A stretch of 18,479 bases of DNA from Opitutaceae bacterium (GCA_009919985.1 RGAX01000034.1:1-18479), one strand, 5' to 3'. Shown: positions 7,749 through 15,672, numbered from the stretch's first letter. Notes: a model not told the origin generated them from the sequence alone. Program-made: numbers and translations.

Positions 7749-8519
7749 ATGCCGCCCGTTGTAAAAATCGAGGAAATTCATAAAATCTACGATTCTGGTG
7801 AAGTCCCTGTGCACGCTGTGCGCGGGGTCACGCTTGAAATCGAACGCGGCGATTTCGTGGCCCTTATGGGCGCCAGTGGCTCAGGCAAATCTACGTTGAT
7901 GAATCTGCTGGGCTGCCTCGATCGCCCCACACGCGGCCGCTACCTACTCGACGGCATTGACGTGTCCGAACTCGACCGGAACGCCCTCGCCGATATCCGC
8001 AACCAGAAACTCGGCTTCGTGTTCCAAGGCTTCAACCTGCTCGCCCGCACCACCGCCCTTGAGAACGTCGAGCTGCCCATGCTTTACGGCGACCGCAAAT
8101 TTACGACCAAGCAAATCCGAGAACGAGCCATGCATTGCCTCGATATCGTGGGTCTTTCCCAACGCTCCGATCACTTCCCCAGCCAGCTCTCCGGCGGCCA
8201 GCAACAACGCGTCGCCATCGCCCGCGCACTGGTCAACGAACCCCAAGTACTTCTTGCCGACGAACCCACCGGCAACCTCGACACTCGCACCTCCGCCGAA
8301 GTCATGGGCGTCTTCCAGAGACTCAACGACGAGGGCATCACCATCGTTATGGTCACCCACGAACTCGACATCGCCCGTTTCTGCAAACGCAACCTCATCC
8401 TTCGCGACGGCATGATGGTTCGCGACGAGGCTGTGGCTAATCGCTCATTATCCGCGACGGAACTCGAGAAACTTAGCTCTGCCGAGGCCGCTGCCAAACT
8501 TACGGGCGCTAAATCCTAA
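7749..8519 (+). CDS. ABC transporter ATPase, MacB/LolD type
   Basis: A 256-residue cytoplasmic ATPase. Walker A is GASGSGKST (41-49), the Q-loop glutamine is Q93 in FVFQGFNLL, the signature is LSGGQQQR (147-154), Walker B is VLLADEPTGNLD (167-178) and the switch His is H204 (VTHE). The EPTGNLDTRTS form is typical of the MacB/LolD/FtsE branch, which serves MacB-fold permeases (mechanotransmission rather than classic transport). In E. coli MacB the ATPase and permease are one chain; here they are separate genes. The protein has about 20 extra residues at the C-terminus, rich in Ser, Glu and Ala. The ATG at 7749 lies 35 bases after the adaptor and has no Shine-Dalgarno. It energises the permease encoded next. 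Confidence 0.93.
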   Translation: MPPVVKIEEIHKIYDSGEVPVHAVRGVTLEIERGDFVALMGASGSGKSTLMNLLGCLDRPTRGRYLLDGIDVSELDRNALADIRNQKLGFVFQGFNLLARTTALENVELPMLYGDRKFTTKQIRERAMHCLDIVGLSQRSDHFPSQLSGGQQQRVAIARALVNEPQVLLADEPTGNLDTRTSAEVMGVFQRLNDEGITIVMVTHELDIARFCKRNLILRDGMMVRDEAVANRSLSATELEKLSSAEAAAKLTGAKS

Positions 8520-8560
8520 ACCCTGCGCGCCCGCTCCTTACGCTCGCCCAATTTCTAATC

Positions 8561-9769
8561 ATGCGCTTCGGCTCCATCATCAAAGTCGCTCTCCGCGCCC
8601 TCATGCGCAATACCATGCGGTCCATCCTCACCGCACTCGGTATCATCATCGGGGTCGGTGCCGTGATCGCGATGGTAAGCATCGGTAACGGCGCTAAAGC
8701 TCAAGTCGAAGCACAGGTCGCCAGCCTTGGCCAAAACGTGATCACCGTATTTTCCGGCAGCATGAGCTCCGGCGGCATGCGCGGTGGCTGGGGCAGTTCA
8801 CCTTCCCTCACGATCGAGGACGCCGAAGCCATCGAGCGCGAAGTCACCGGCATTGTCGGCGTCAGCCCAGAAGTCCGCGATCGCAACCAAGTCCTAGCCA
8901 ACGGCCTTAATTGGAACACCTCCGTCAACGGCGAATCACCCGACTACCCCGACATTCGCTCCTGGAAAATCGCCAGCGGCGCCATGTTCTCAGACCAAGA
9001 TGTCCGATCTGTAGCCAAAGTTTGCGTCATCGGCAAAACCGTCGCCGATCAACTCTTCGCCAATAGCGATCCCGTAGGCCAGACCCTGCGCATTCGCAAC
9101 ATCCCCTTCAAAATCTTAGGCGTACTCGACTCTAAAGGCTTCAACCTATTCGGCCAGGACCAAGATGACGCTGTGCTCGTGCCCTACACCAGCCACATGA
9201 AGCGCCTCTCCCGTCGTTCATACATCAGTTCAATTTTGATCCAAGCTGCCAACGCCGATGTCATCGATAAAGTCCAGAAAGACATCACCGAAGTCCTCAC
9301 TCAGCGCCGTAAAGGCCGCGAACCCGATTTTACGGTCCGCAACCAAGTTGAGCTCGCCCAGACAGCCACCGCCACGACTCAAACGATGACACTTCTGCTC
9401 GCGGCCATCGCCAGCGTTTCACTTTTGGTAGGCGGCATCGGCATCATGAACATCATGCTCGTCTCCGTCACCGAACGCACCCGCGAGATCGGCATTCGTC
9501 TCGCCATCGGCGCCCACGGCAGCGACGTACTCATGCAATTTCTCATCGAAGCCACCATCCTCAGCTCACTGGGCGGCGTGATCGGCATTCTCCTCGGTAT
9601 CGGCTCGTCCCAACTCGTTTCACACTTGAACGGCTGGCCCGTGCTTGTTTCCACCGCCTCAATAGTTATCGCTTTTGTCTTCAGCGCGGCTGTCGGCATG
9701 TTTTTTGGCTTCTACCCCGCCCGCAAAGCCGCGCAACTCGATCCGATCGACGCCCTGCGTTACGAATAA
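8561..9769 (+). CDS. MacB-type ABC transporter permease
   Basis: A 402-residue membrane protein with the MacB/FtsX fold. TM1 is at about residues 22-40 (LTALGIIIGVGAVIAMV). A large periplasmic domain of about 235 residues follows. TM2 is near 278-300, then the conserved cytoplasmic coupling segment VTERTREIGIRLAIGA, then TM3 and TM4 (about 325-350 and 363-388), ending in PARKAAQLDPIDALRYE, the classic family C-terminus. With the adaptor and the ATPase it should build a tripartite pump exporting a periplasmic substrate such as a macrolide, peptide or lipid; the substrate is not inferable. No outer-membrane TolC-like gene is present in the window, so the channel must be encoded elsewhere. The start follows the ATPase stop by 41 bases. 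Confidence 0.92.
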   Translation: MRFGSIIKVALRALMRNTMRSILTALGIIIGVGAVIAMVSIGNGAKAQVEAQVASLGQNVITVFSGSMSSGGMRGGWGSSPSLTIEDAEAIEREVTGIVGVSPEVRDRNQVLANGLNWNTSVNGESPDYPDIRSWKIASGAMFSDQDVRSVAKVCVIGKTVADQLFANSDPVGQTLRIRNIPFKILGVLDSKGFNLFGQDQDDAVLVPYTSHMKRLSRRSYISSILIQAANADVIDKVQKDITEVLTQRRKGREPDFTVRNQVELAQTATATTQTMTLLLAAIASVSLLVGGIGIMNIMLVSVTERTREIGIRLAIGAHGSDVLMQFLIEATILSSLGGVIGILLGIGSSQLVSHLNGWPVLVSTASIVIAFVFSAAVGMFFGFYPARKAAQLDPIDALRYE

Positions 9770-9782
9770 TTACCGCTTCGCA

Positions 9783-9812
9783 GCGCGCGCTTGAAACTTT
9801 TTTTACGCGCGC
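9783..9812. repeat. GC-rich inverted repeat between the permease and TPR genes
   Basis: GCGCGCG (9783-9789) can pair with CGCGCGC (9806-9812), giving a 7-bp stem around a 16-base loop. The T-run (9798-9804) is inside the loop rather than after the stem, so it is not a standard intrinsic terminator. It overlaps the candidate promoter listed next. Confidence 0.35.
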
Positions 9813-9817
9813 ACAAT
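9791..9817 (+). promoter_or_regulatory. Candidate promoter for the TPR-methyltransferase gene run
   Basis: TTGAAA at 9791-9796 (-35-like, 5 of 6) and CACAAT at 9812-9817 (-10-like, 4 of 6) are spaced 15 bases apart, somewhat short. Transcription from it would begin only a few bases before the ATG at 9828, which also lacks a Shine-Dalgarno. It is weak support; read-through from the efflux operon is also possible. Confidence 0.3.
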
Positions 9818-9827
9818 CCTTGAGTCG

Positions 9828-10697
9828 ATGCACCTTCGCCTCCGCGTATCAATCGTCACGCTACTTTTGTTACTGTCACCCTTTCGCGCCCACGCCGGCG
9901 CGCTCGAAGAGGCCATCGCTCTGTACGAGCAAAAACGGTATCCTGAGGCCCGCCTCGCCTTTGAGAAAATCACCGCGAGCGAACCAACCAACGCCACCGC
10001 TTGTCATTACCTCGGTCTAACTTTGCGCCAGCGCGCCGACGACCGCGCAATCGAAGACGCATTACCTTGGCTTGCCAAAGCCACCGAACTGGCGCCCAAG
10101 AACGCCACCTATCTTACCTTGTTCGGCATCACCTCAATGCAAGCTGCGGGTAAGACTCGCTCCGTCTCCGCCGCCACGGGTGGGCGCGACGCGGTCATCC
10201 GCGCCATCGAACTCGAGCCCGACAACCTCGATGCCCGTGAAGCCCTACTTCAATTTTACGCCAGCGCCCCGTGGCCCATCGGCAGCCGCGCCAAAGCTAA
10301 AGACCAAGCCGAAGCCATCGCCCAGCGCAATCCCACTCGCGGACTTTTCGCTCAAGTTCTGATCAAAACGACCGAAAAAAAATATGACGAAGCAATCGTC
10401 CTCTGTGAAAAATCGCTCGACCAAAACCCTGATTTTTATCCGGCCCTCGCTGAACTCGGGCGCCTGAGCGTAGTCAGCGGCGCGAAACTCGAGCGCGGCC
10501 TCAAAGCCCTGAGCCGCTGCCTCCAACTTGAGCCTCCCCTGGGTCAAGCCACCCATTCCCTCATCCACTACCGCATCGGCGCACTACACCTCAAACTCAA
10601 CGATAAGACCGCCGCGCGCGCCGCCTTTACCTCCGCTCTACAATTGGATCCCCAACTCAAACGCGCCGCCGATGCCCTCGCCAAACTAGATTCTTAG
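9828..10697 (+). CDS. Exported tetratricopeptide-repeat protein
   Basis: A 289-residue protein with an N-terminal signal peptide (hydrophobic VSIVTLLLLLSPF, cleavage probably after AHA at about residue 23). TPR-like helix pairs follow: ALEEAIALYEQKRYPEARLAF at 25-45, a second near 56-90 (HYLGLTL...LAKATELAP), a third around 120-145, another at about 172-200 (YDEAIVLCEKSLDQNPDFYPAL), and a last at 246-285 (GALHLKLNDKTAARAAFTSALQLDP). A loop after the third repeat (APWPIGSRAKAKDQAEAI, 147-164) looks like the lid loop of a group of periplasmic TPR proteins I have seen in similar bacteria. TPRs bind peptides or partner proteins; no catalytic motif is visible. Its gene starts 58 bases after the efflux permease and ends 10 bases before the methyltransferase gene, so it heads a tight run. 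Confidence 0.8.
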   Translation: MHLRLRVSIVTLLLLLSPFRAHAGALEEAIALYEQKRYPEARLAFEKITASEPTNATACHYLGLTLRQRADDRAIEDALPWLAKATELAPKNATYLTLFGITSMQAAGKTRSVSAATGGRDAVIRAIELEPDNLDAREALLQFYASAPWPIGSRAKAKDQAEAIAQRNPTRGLFAQVLIKTTEKKYDEAIVLCEKSLDQNPDFYPALAELGRLSVVSGAKLERGLKALSRCLQLEPPLGQATHSLIHYRIGALHLKLNDKTAARAAFTSALQLDPQLKRAADALAKLDS

Positions 10698-10707
10698 TCT
10701 ATCGTGG

Positions 10708-11937
10708 ATGTACATGCCGCCCACCAAGCCAGCACCTCGCGCACGTTTTACCGCGCTCCTCGCCGAAAATATAACTCGCGGCACCTTCGGAAAACTCACT
10801 CTCGGCAAACCTCGTCAACCCGCCGCTGACCCCACGCTGCAAAACGTCTTCGTCCGCCCCATTACCCTTAAGAGCGGACCGCACCTCACCTTCGTCTGGC
10901 GCCACACCACCCGCGACGTCACCAAAAACTTCCCCCTCGCCGAAGCCGTCGCCCAAATTGAAATTCTACTCGGCCCCACTTTTCTGGACGCCCATCTGTT
11001 TACCGCCACCTCGACGGCGCAATATGAGTCCGGCCCCGACGACACGGCTCGCCTTCGTCTAAAAGCCGTCGCCGCTCCGCCGATTTCCGAGGTTTTCTCT
11101 GCCGAGACTTCGGCTGCGCACGATCAGCCCAAACACCACCTTATCCCCGCTGGCGCCGCATGGCTCCGTAGCCTCGGCGTCACCAATGAGCGCGGCCAAC
11201 CCCGCGAAGGCATGGCAGATAAATTTCGCCAGATCCAAAAATTTTCCGAGATTCTGTCTCATCACCTAGCCGAAAACTTTCCCGTGGAAACAACCTCCAC
11301 GTCGAGCCAACCTCTCCGCATCATCGACATGAGCTCAGGCAAAGGGTACCTCACCTTCGCCCTAGCCGCCCTCCTGGCGCCACGCGCACACGTCACCGGC
11401 ATCGAGGCGCGAGCCGAGCTCGTAGAACTGTGCAACCGCACGGCCGCCGCACACGATCTTAGCAGTCACCTCACGTTTATACCCGGCGCCATAAATGAAA
11501 CCGCCGTCGCCGCCTGCGACGTGCTCATTGCCCTCCATGCCTGCGACACCGCTACCGATGACGCCCTCGCCCAAGGCATCTCTGCCGGCGCTCGGCTACT
11601 CGTCGTTTCGCCCTGTTGCCAAAAGGAAATTCGCGCTCAACTCGCAGCACCTCAGGTGCTCGCCGATGCCCTGCGCCACGGCATCTTCCAAGAACGCCAA
11701 GCCGAATTCGTCACCGACGCCCTCCGCGCCCAACTCCTCGAATGGGCCGGTTACAAAACCAAGGTCTTCGAATTTATCTCCACCGAGCACACCGCGAAAA
11801 ACCTCCTGATCGTTGCCCAGCGCACCTCACCCCGCGGTCAACCCAACGATGCCCGTGCCCAACGCATACGCGCCTTCGCCGCTTTCTACGGTGTCCGTCA
11901 CCAACGTCTCGCCGCGCAACTCGAGTTCCCGCTCTGA
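10708..11937 (+). CDS. Methyltransf_32-type SAM-dependent methyltransferase (possibly RNA-directed)
   Basis: A 409-residue cytoplasmic protein. The N-terminal half (1-140) is a basic region of unknown fold. It is followed by KHHLIPAGAAWLRSLGVT and the conserved MADKFRQIQKFSEIL (169-183). The SAM domain has motif I IIDMSSGKGYLTFAL (205-219), acidic E233 of motif II, ALHACDTATDDA (275-286) and VSPCCQKE (300-307). The K-FRQI-KF plus DxxxGKGYLTF plus ALHACD plus SPCC combination is, as I remember, that of the Methyltransf_32 group, which includes the C-terminal domain of eukaryotic GSTCD and relates to tRNA methyltransferase TRMT13. The substrate is therefore uncertain, with RNA my best guess. 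The start is the ATG at 10708; a second ATG (10714) is two codons later. It sits 12 bases before the PDZ gene, in one run with an Rsm22-like enzyme. Confidence 0.78.
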   Translation: MYMPPTKPAPRARFTALLAENITRGTFGKLTLGKPRQPAADPTLQNVFVRPITLKSGPHLTFVWRHTTRDVTKNFPLAEAVAQIEILLGPTFLDAHLFTATSTAQYESGPDDTARLRLKAVAAPPISEVFSAETSAAHDQPKHHLIPAGAAWLRSLGVTNERGQPREGMADKFRQIQKFSEILSHHLAENFPVETTSTSSQPLRIIDMSSGKGYLTFALAALLAPRAHVTGIEARAELVELCNRTAAAHDLSSHLTFIPGAINETAVAACDVLIALHACDTATDDALAQGISAGARLLVVSPCCQKEIRAQLAAPQVLADALRHGIFQERQAEFVTDALRAQLLEWAGYKTKVFEFISTEHTAKNLLIVAQRTSPRGQPNDARAQRIRAFAAFYGVRHQRLAAQLEFPL

Positions 11938-11949
11938 TTCCAGTCCGCC

Positions 11950-12813
11950 ATGTCGTCGCTTCGCCTCTCGCTTTGGATGGTTTTTTTGACGCTGCTCCAC
12001 AGCCCGCTCGTCGCCCAGACCACTCTGCTGCCCTTCACCTTGGAAGACCCGCAAGGCATCTGGCGGCTCGCGCCGAGCGAACGTGAACTCAACCAAGGTA
12101 TTCGCCTCGTTGCCCGCATTGCGCCGCAAAATGGCCCCGTACGACTGCTCGTTTTCAACTACACCGCGCCACTCGGCGTGCCGCGCACCCTAGCGGAATT
12201 CGCCGATCTCATTCGTGGCGAAATCATCGTCCTGCCTATCAATCACCTCGCCTCAAGCAGCGAAAATCACTTAGACCACGATGGCTTAACCCAAAACTTC
12301 GAGTGCGTGAGCGAGGGATCCAACATTCGTTGCTCCCTTTTTGTCTACTCCGAGGAGCGAAATTTCTGGGCTTTTCTCGAAGTCACTCCACCCAATTCAA
12401 GCACGGCCTCCCCGTTCCCAGCGCTTAAAAAAGCTAAACCTGCTCCCGCCGGTGCCGTGGCCCTCCAACCCTTTCGCGTCCATGAAGACGCCATCACCAG
12501 TTTCCCGATCAGTCTGCGCCTCGAGCGCAATTCCCACAGCGATAGCGTAGCCCACCTCATCGTCACAGAAGTCCCGCCGAATTCCAGCACCGAGCTCGCT
12601 GGCGTCAAAGAAGGCGACGAAATCCTATCGCTGGATAGTCGCGCCATCACGACCTTCAAAGGCGCGATTAGTCGCCAGAGCGAACTGGGTAAACTGCTAA
12701 TTGATCGCCGCCCCGGTGCCACGCTCGAAATCGAGATCATCTCTCGCGGAGAAACTCAACCACGGCGCGTTACCCTCGTCGCGGGCCAACCCTCGAACTT
12801 TTTCCGCCGCTAG
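11950..12813 (+). CDS. Exported PDZ-domain protein
   Basis: A 287-residue protein with a signal peptide (hydrophobic segment about residues 8-20, cleavage near VAQ at 23). The mature N-terminal half (30-150) is beta-rich and unrecognised, with two cysteines (C119 and C128) that could form a disulphide. A Pro/Ala-rich linker (about 150-172) follows, and a C-terminal PDZ domain at about 200-277. PDZ landmarks are LIVTEVPPNSSTELAGVKEGDEILSLDS and the closing strand TLEIEII. The carboxylate-binding loop is not the perfect GLGF type. No protease domain is attached, so it probably acts as a periplasmic adaptor or inhibitor rather than as a DegP-like protease (inference). It is between two methyltransferase genes, 12 and 19 bases away, although it is exported and they are cytoplasmic; co-transcription rather than shared function is the safe reading. 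Confidence 0.78.
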   Translation: MSSLRLSLWMVFLTLLHSPLVAQTTLLPFTLEDPQGIWRLAPSERELNQGIRLVARIAPQNGPVRLLVFNYTAPLGVPRTLAEFADLIRGEIIVLPINHLASSSENHLDHDGLTQNFECVSEGSNIRCSLFVYSEERNFWAFLEVTPPNSSTASPFPALKKAKPAPAGAVALQPFRVHEDAITSFPISLRLERNSHSDSVAHLIVTEVPPNSSTELAGVKEGDEILSLDSRAITTFKGAISRQSELGKLLIDRRPGATLEIEIISRGETQPRRVTLVAGQPSNFFRR

Positions 12814-12832
12814 TAACGGTCGCTTTCACTTC

Positions 12833-13825
12833 ATGACTTGGTCTCAACTCGACTGGAACGCCCTGGATCGCTTGCGCGCCGGATTTTTATCCGGCTCCGC
12901 CGCCGCTGGCCCGTATTGGCAAAGCTCGTCCGATCTCGCCAGCTACGATTTTACCTACGGCGCGCGCATCGGCTGGAAATGGGAAGCCGTCCTCGCCGAA
13001 CTCCGCCTGCGCAACTGGCGCCCGAGCGCGCGCTCCGTGCTCGACTGGGGTTGCGGAAGTGGCGTGGCCGCTCGGCGCGTGCTCGCCGCCTTCGGCGGCA
13101 GCGATCATTTTAATCAACTCCACGTTTGGGACCATTCGCCGCTCGCCGTTGATTTCGCCGTCGCCGCCGCTCAGGCCGAATTTCCGAAGCTCAACGTCGC
13201 GTCAGCGCCTTCCGCAATGCTGCAAGGAGACGTACCCATCGGCCTGCTGGTCATCAGCCATGTCCTCAATGAACTCAATCCCGCCGCCCGCGCCCAACTC
13301 GATGGATTGATCGCTCGCTCCTCCGCCGTGCTTTGGGTCGAACCCGGCACCCACGAAGTCAGCCGCCAACTCGGCGCCATTCGCGAAACCCTCCGCGCCA
13401 CGTTCAAGGTGATCGCACCCTGCACGCATGCCGGTGACTGCGGCATGTTTCTTGCCGAACATACCAGAGATTGGTGCCACTTCTTCGCGCCGCCACCTTC
13501 AGAAATTTTCGCCACCCCCGATTGGGTGAAATTTGGCCAACGCGCCGGCATCGACCTCCGCAGCCTTCCGTACGCCTTCCTCGCCCTCGACCGCGTCCCT
13601 GCTTCTTCCGCGCCCGCTGAACTCTCGCGGATCATCGGTCGCCCAGAACACTTCAAGCCCTACGCCCGTTTCCTCAATTGTGACGCGAGCGGGCTCGAGG
13701 AACTTGAGCTCCTCAAACGCTCCGACCCTGCACTTTACAAACAACTCGACCGCGCAAAAGGCCCACTGATTTACCGCTGGAACCGCACAGGTGATAAAGT
13801 TCAAGGGGGAGAACCGCTCACTTAA
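12833..13825 (+). CDS. Rsm22/METTL17-like small-ribosomal-subunit methyltransferase-fold protein
   Basis: A 330-residue protein. Motif I of the SAM fold is VLDWGCGSGVAARRV (69-83), the acidic residue after strand 2 is D100, and ISHVLNEL (141-148) is the family's hallmark Rsm22 segment, followed by LWVEPGTHE. The cysteine region APCTHAGDC (195-203) and DWCHFF (213-218) gives C197, C203 and C215, and FLNCD near the end gives C283, matching the four-cysteine set that binds a [4Fe-4S] cluster in mitochondrial METTL17. Mitochondrial members promote small-subunit assembly; the role of bacterial ones is poorly known. The terminal KRSD...Y...AKG stretch also resembles the family. The frame extends upstream inside the PDZ gene (to 12701), but the ATG at 12833 is 19 bases after its stop and gives a typical start. 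No Shine-Dalgarno is seen. Confidence 0.82.
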   Translation: MTWSQLDWNALDRLRAGFLSGSAAAGPYWQSSSDLASYDFTYGARIGWKWEAVLAELRLRNWRPSARSVLDWGCGSGVAARRVLAAFGGSDHFNQLHVWDHSPLAVDFAVAAAQAEFPKLNVASAPSAMLQGDVPIGLLVISHVLNELNPAARAQLDGLIARSSAVLWVEPGTHEVSRQLGAIRETLRATFKVIAPCTHAGDCGMFLAEHTRDWCHFFAPPPSEIFATPDWVKFGQRAGIDLRSLPYAFLALDRVPASSAPAELSRIIGRPEHFKPYARFLNCDASGLEELELLKRSDPALYKQLDRAKGPLIYRWNRTGDKVQGGEPLT

Positions 13826-13887
13826 CCTCATTTTGCGTTCCGCCCTTTTTCTCTCGCCCAACCCGCATAATCTTTATCGCTAGCACC

Positions 13888-14928
13888 ATGATTTTTCCGC
13901 GTCTCACCCTTTTCACCATTGCCTTAGTCGTGCCGCTCTCTGCCGCCACCCGGGCTAAACCAACACGACCTGAAACCAGCGACCTAGGCTCTTACAAAGG
14001 CGCCATCGTGATCGACGCCGCCACCGGCAAAACCCTATTTGAAAACAACCCCGACGTCGTAACCCCACCTGCGAGCATGACCAAGCTCATGACGTTTGCC
14101 GTACTCTTCGACAAACTCGCCGAAAAAACCATCACCCTTGGCACACCTGTAACCGCCGATGCCTCAGACGCCAAGATGGGTGGCACCCAAGTTTTTCTAA
14201 AAGAAAAAGAAGTCTTCTCCGTCGAGGAATTACTTTATGCCATGATGATTCAGTCAGCGAATGATGCTGCGCACGCCCTCGCTCGCGCCTCCGCCGGTTC
14301 CGTTGACGGCTTCGTCGAATTGATGAACGCCAAAGCCCGTGCCCTCGGCATGAACCATACGACGTTCCGCTCGCCGCACGGTCTTCCGCCAACCAGTCGT
14401 CGCATCGCCGATGGCGACCTCACCACCCCACGCGATTTCGCCCTCTTGTGCACGTACCTACTCCAGAAAACCGACGTCCTCACGTACACTTCCGTACGCA
14501 AACGCGACTTTGGTTCCTCCCGTCCCGGGGGCCCACAACACATGGAGAATCACAATAAACTCCTCGGTAAAGTAAATGGCGTCGACGGTCTTAAAACCGG
14601 CTACACTGTCGGCGCAGGCTACTGTCTCAGCGCGACCGCACTCCGCAACGGCAAGCGCGTCATTGTCGTGATTATGGGCTCATTCGGCAAAAACGGCGAA
14701 ATCGACAAAGGCCATTCACGTGATCTCAAAACCGCCGATCTGATTGAAAAAGGCTTCGCCGCCATCCCTTCCGGCTCAGCGCTCTTCGTCGCCACGCCCA
14801 CGGTCAGCACCGCCGCCAGCACCAGTGAGTCAAATTTAAGCGCCGCGCCCCTTTCCTCAGCTGAGAAAAAATCTGCCGCGCCCAACGAGCCGGTGATCAA
14901 GTTCTCACTGCCGTCGACGAGAAAATAA
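13888..14928 (+). CDS. dacA: D-alanyl-D-alanine carboxypeptidase (PBP5/DacA family)
   Basis: A 346-residue periplasmic serine peptidase with a signal peptide (about 1-22, ending SAATRA). The three active-site motifs are all present: SMTK with nucleophile S63 and K66, SAN at 123-125, and KTG at 236-238. The enzyme trims the terminal D-Ala from peptidoglycan pentapeptides, controlling cross-linking. After the catalytic domain (about 30-290) there is a short Ser/Ala-rich tail, without the PBP5 C-terminal beta domain or an obvious amphipathic anchor, so it may be soluble or membrane-bound by other means. A CATAAT hexamer at 13866-13871 lies 16 bases before the ATG and could be the -10 element; the 62-base gap after the Rsm22-like gene has no hairpin. 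It converges with the membrane-protein gene after 12 bases. Confidence 0.92.
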   Translation: MIFPRLTLFTIALVVPLSAATRAKPTRPETSDLGSYKGAIVIDAATGKTLFENNPDVVTPPASMTKLMTFAVLFDKLAEKTITLGTPVTADASDAKMGGTQVFLKEKEVFSVEELLYAMMIQSANDAAHALARASAGSVDGFVELMNAKARALGMNHTTFRSPHGLPPTSRRIADGDLTTPRDFALLCTYLLQKTDVLTYTSVRKRDFGSSRPGGPQHMENHNKLLGKVNGVDGLKTGYTVGAGYCLSATALRNGKRVIVVIMGSFGKNGEIDKGHSRDLKTADLIEKGFAAIPSGSALFVATPTVSTAASTSESNLSAAPLSSAEKKSAAPNEPVIKFSLPSTRK

Positions 14929-14940
14929 CTCGGACGAGAC

Positions 14941-15672
14941 TCAATGTTCGTGTTTTAACACGAGCATCAATATTCCAAGCAGGGTAAAGATCGTCCCCAG
15001 CAAGGCCGCCTCGTAGCGCTCGAATTGTTTCACTTCGAAACGCTCGAGTCCAAGTAACGTCAGCCACGTGAAGAGCAGCATTCCGAGCAAGGTAGCCACG
15101 GCGAGAATACCGCTTAAGACGAAAAAACCGTGCCAGCCAAATTGCACGCCTGAGAGGTAAACCGGCAAGAATCCTTCGCACGGCGAAAGCGTAAGCATCA
15201 CGAACAAACCACTAATCGCCATCCAATCGCCGGATTTGCTAGAGGCCAATGGACTCTCCTTAAGTTCCACGTCCCAGTGACTGTTTTCATGTTCATGCCC
15301 GTGCCCGCAATGCGCACTAGGACGGTGTTGACCACCCAGCAAGTGATGATGACGCACACCGCCGCCGCGAAATTGTTGCCAAAAATAAAACAGCCCAATC
15401 GCAATCAACAGCCCGCCCACGATCCAAGTAAAAAGCGCACCGGCGTGTTCGTCTAACTGGAAACCAAACCACGCGATGCCCAACCCGAGCAGACTCGTCA
15501 AAGCCACGTGGCCGAGCCCGGCGAATACGGTCACCGCAAGCGTCTTCCAACGGCTCCAATTGCGCGCACGCGCTACGAGCACAAAGGGCAACCAATGCGT
15601 CGGGATCGCTGCATGAAAAAACGCCACGGTAAATCCGGTGATGGCGATGGTCGTGAGCACAGGTGATTGCAT
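14941..15672 (-). CDS. Polytopic membrane protein with His-rich loop, probable metal-ion transporter (NicO/RcnA or TauE-like)
   Basis: A 243-residue membrane protein with about six segments. TM1 is near residues 5-23 with FFHAAIPTHWLPF just after, TM2 about 45-68 and TM3 about 79-98. A cytoplasmic or periplasmic loop of histidines (108-132, with HHH and CGHGHEHEN) follows, then TM4 with TLSPCEGFLP (161-170), TM5 about 182-207 and TM6 about 222-240, ending KHEH. The buried His residues of TM1, the His-rich loop and the SPCE motif suggest a divalent or transition metal, as in nickel/cobalt NicO/RcnA proteins, but the TauE/SafE fold is an alternative. I chose the ATG at 15672; longer GTG or TTG starts exist upstream in the same frame. 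It is divergent from hemF. Confidence 0.6.
   Translation of the reverse strand: MQSPVLTTIAITGFTVAFFHAAIPTHWLPFVLVARARNWSRWKTLAVTVFAGLGHVALTSLLGLGIAWFGFQLDEHAGALFTWIVGGLLIAIGLFYFWQQFRGGGVRHHHLLGGQHRPSAHCGHGHEHENSHWDVELKESPLASSKSGDWMAISGLFVMLTLSPCEGFLPVYLSGVQFGWHGFFVLSGILAVATLLGMLLFTWLTLLGLERFEVKQFERYEAALLGTIFTLLGILMLVLKHEH

Noticed and set aside
12701..12832. N-terminal extension of the Rsm22-like frame
   Set aside because: It lies wholly within the PDZ gene in another frame and is unlike the family start.
13171..13656. 161-codon minus-strand frame opposite the Rsm22-like gene
   Set aside because: Shadow of a clearly recognised gene, no independent support.
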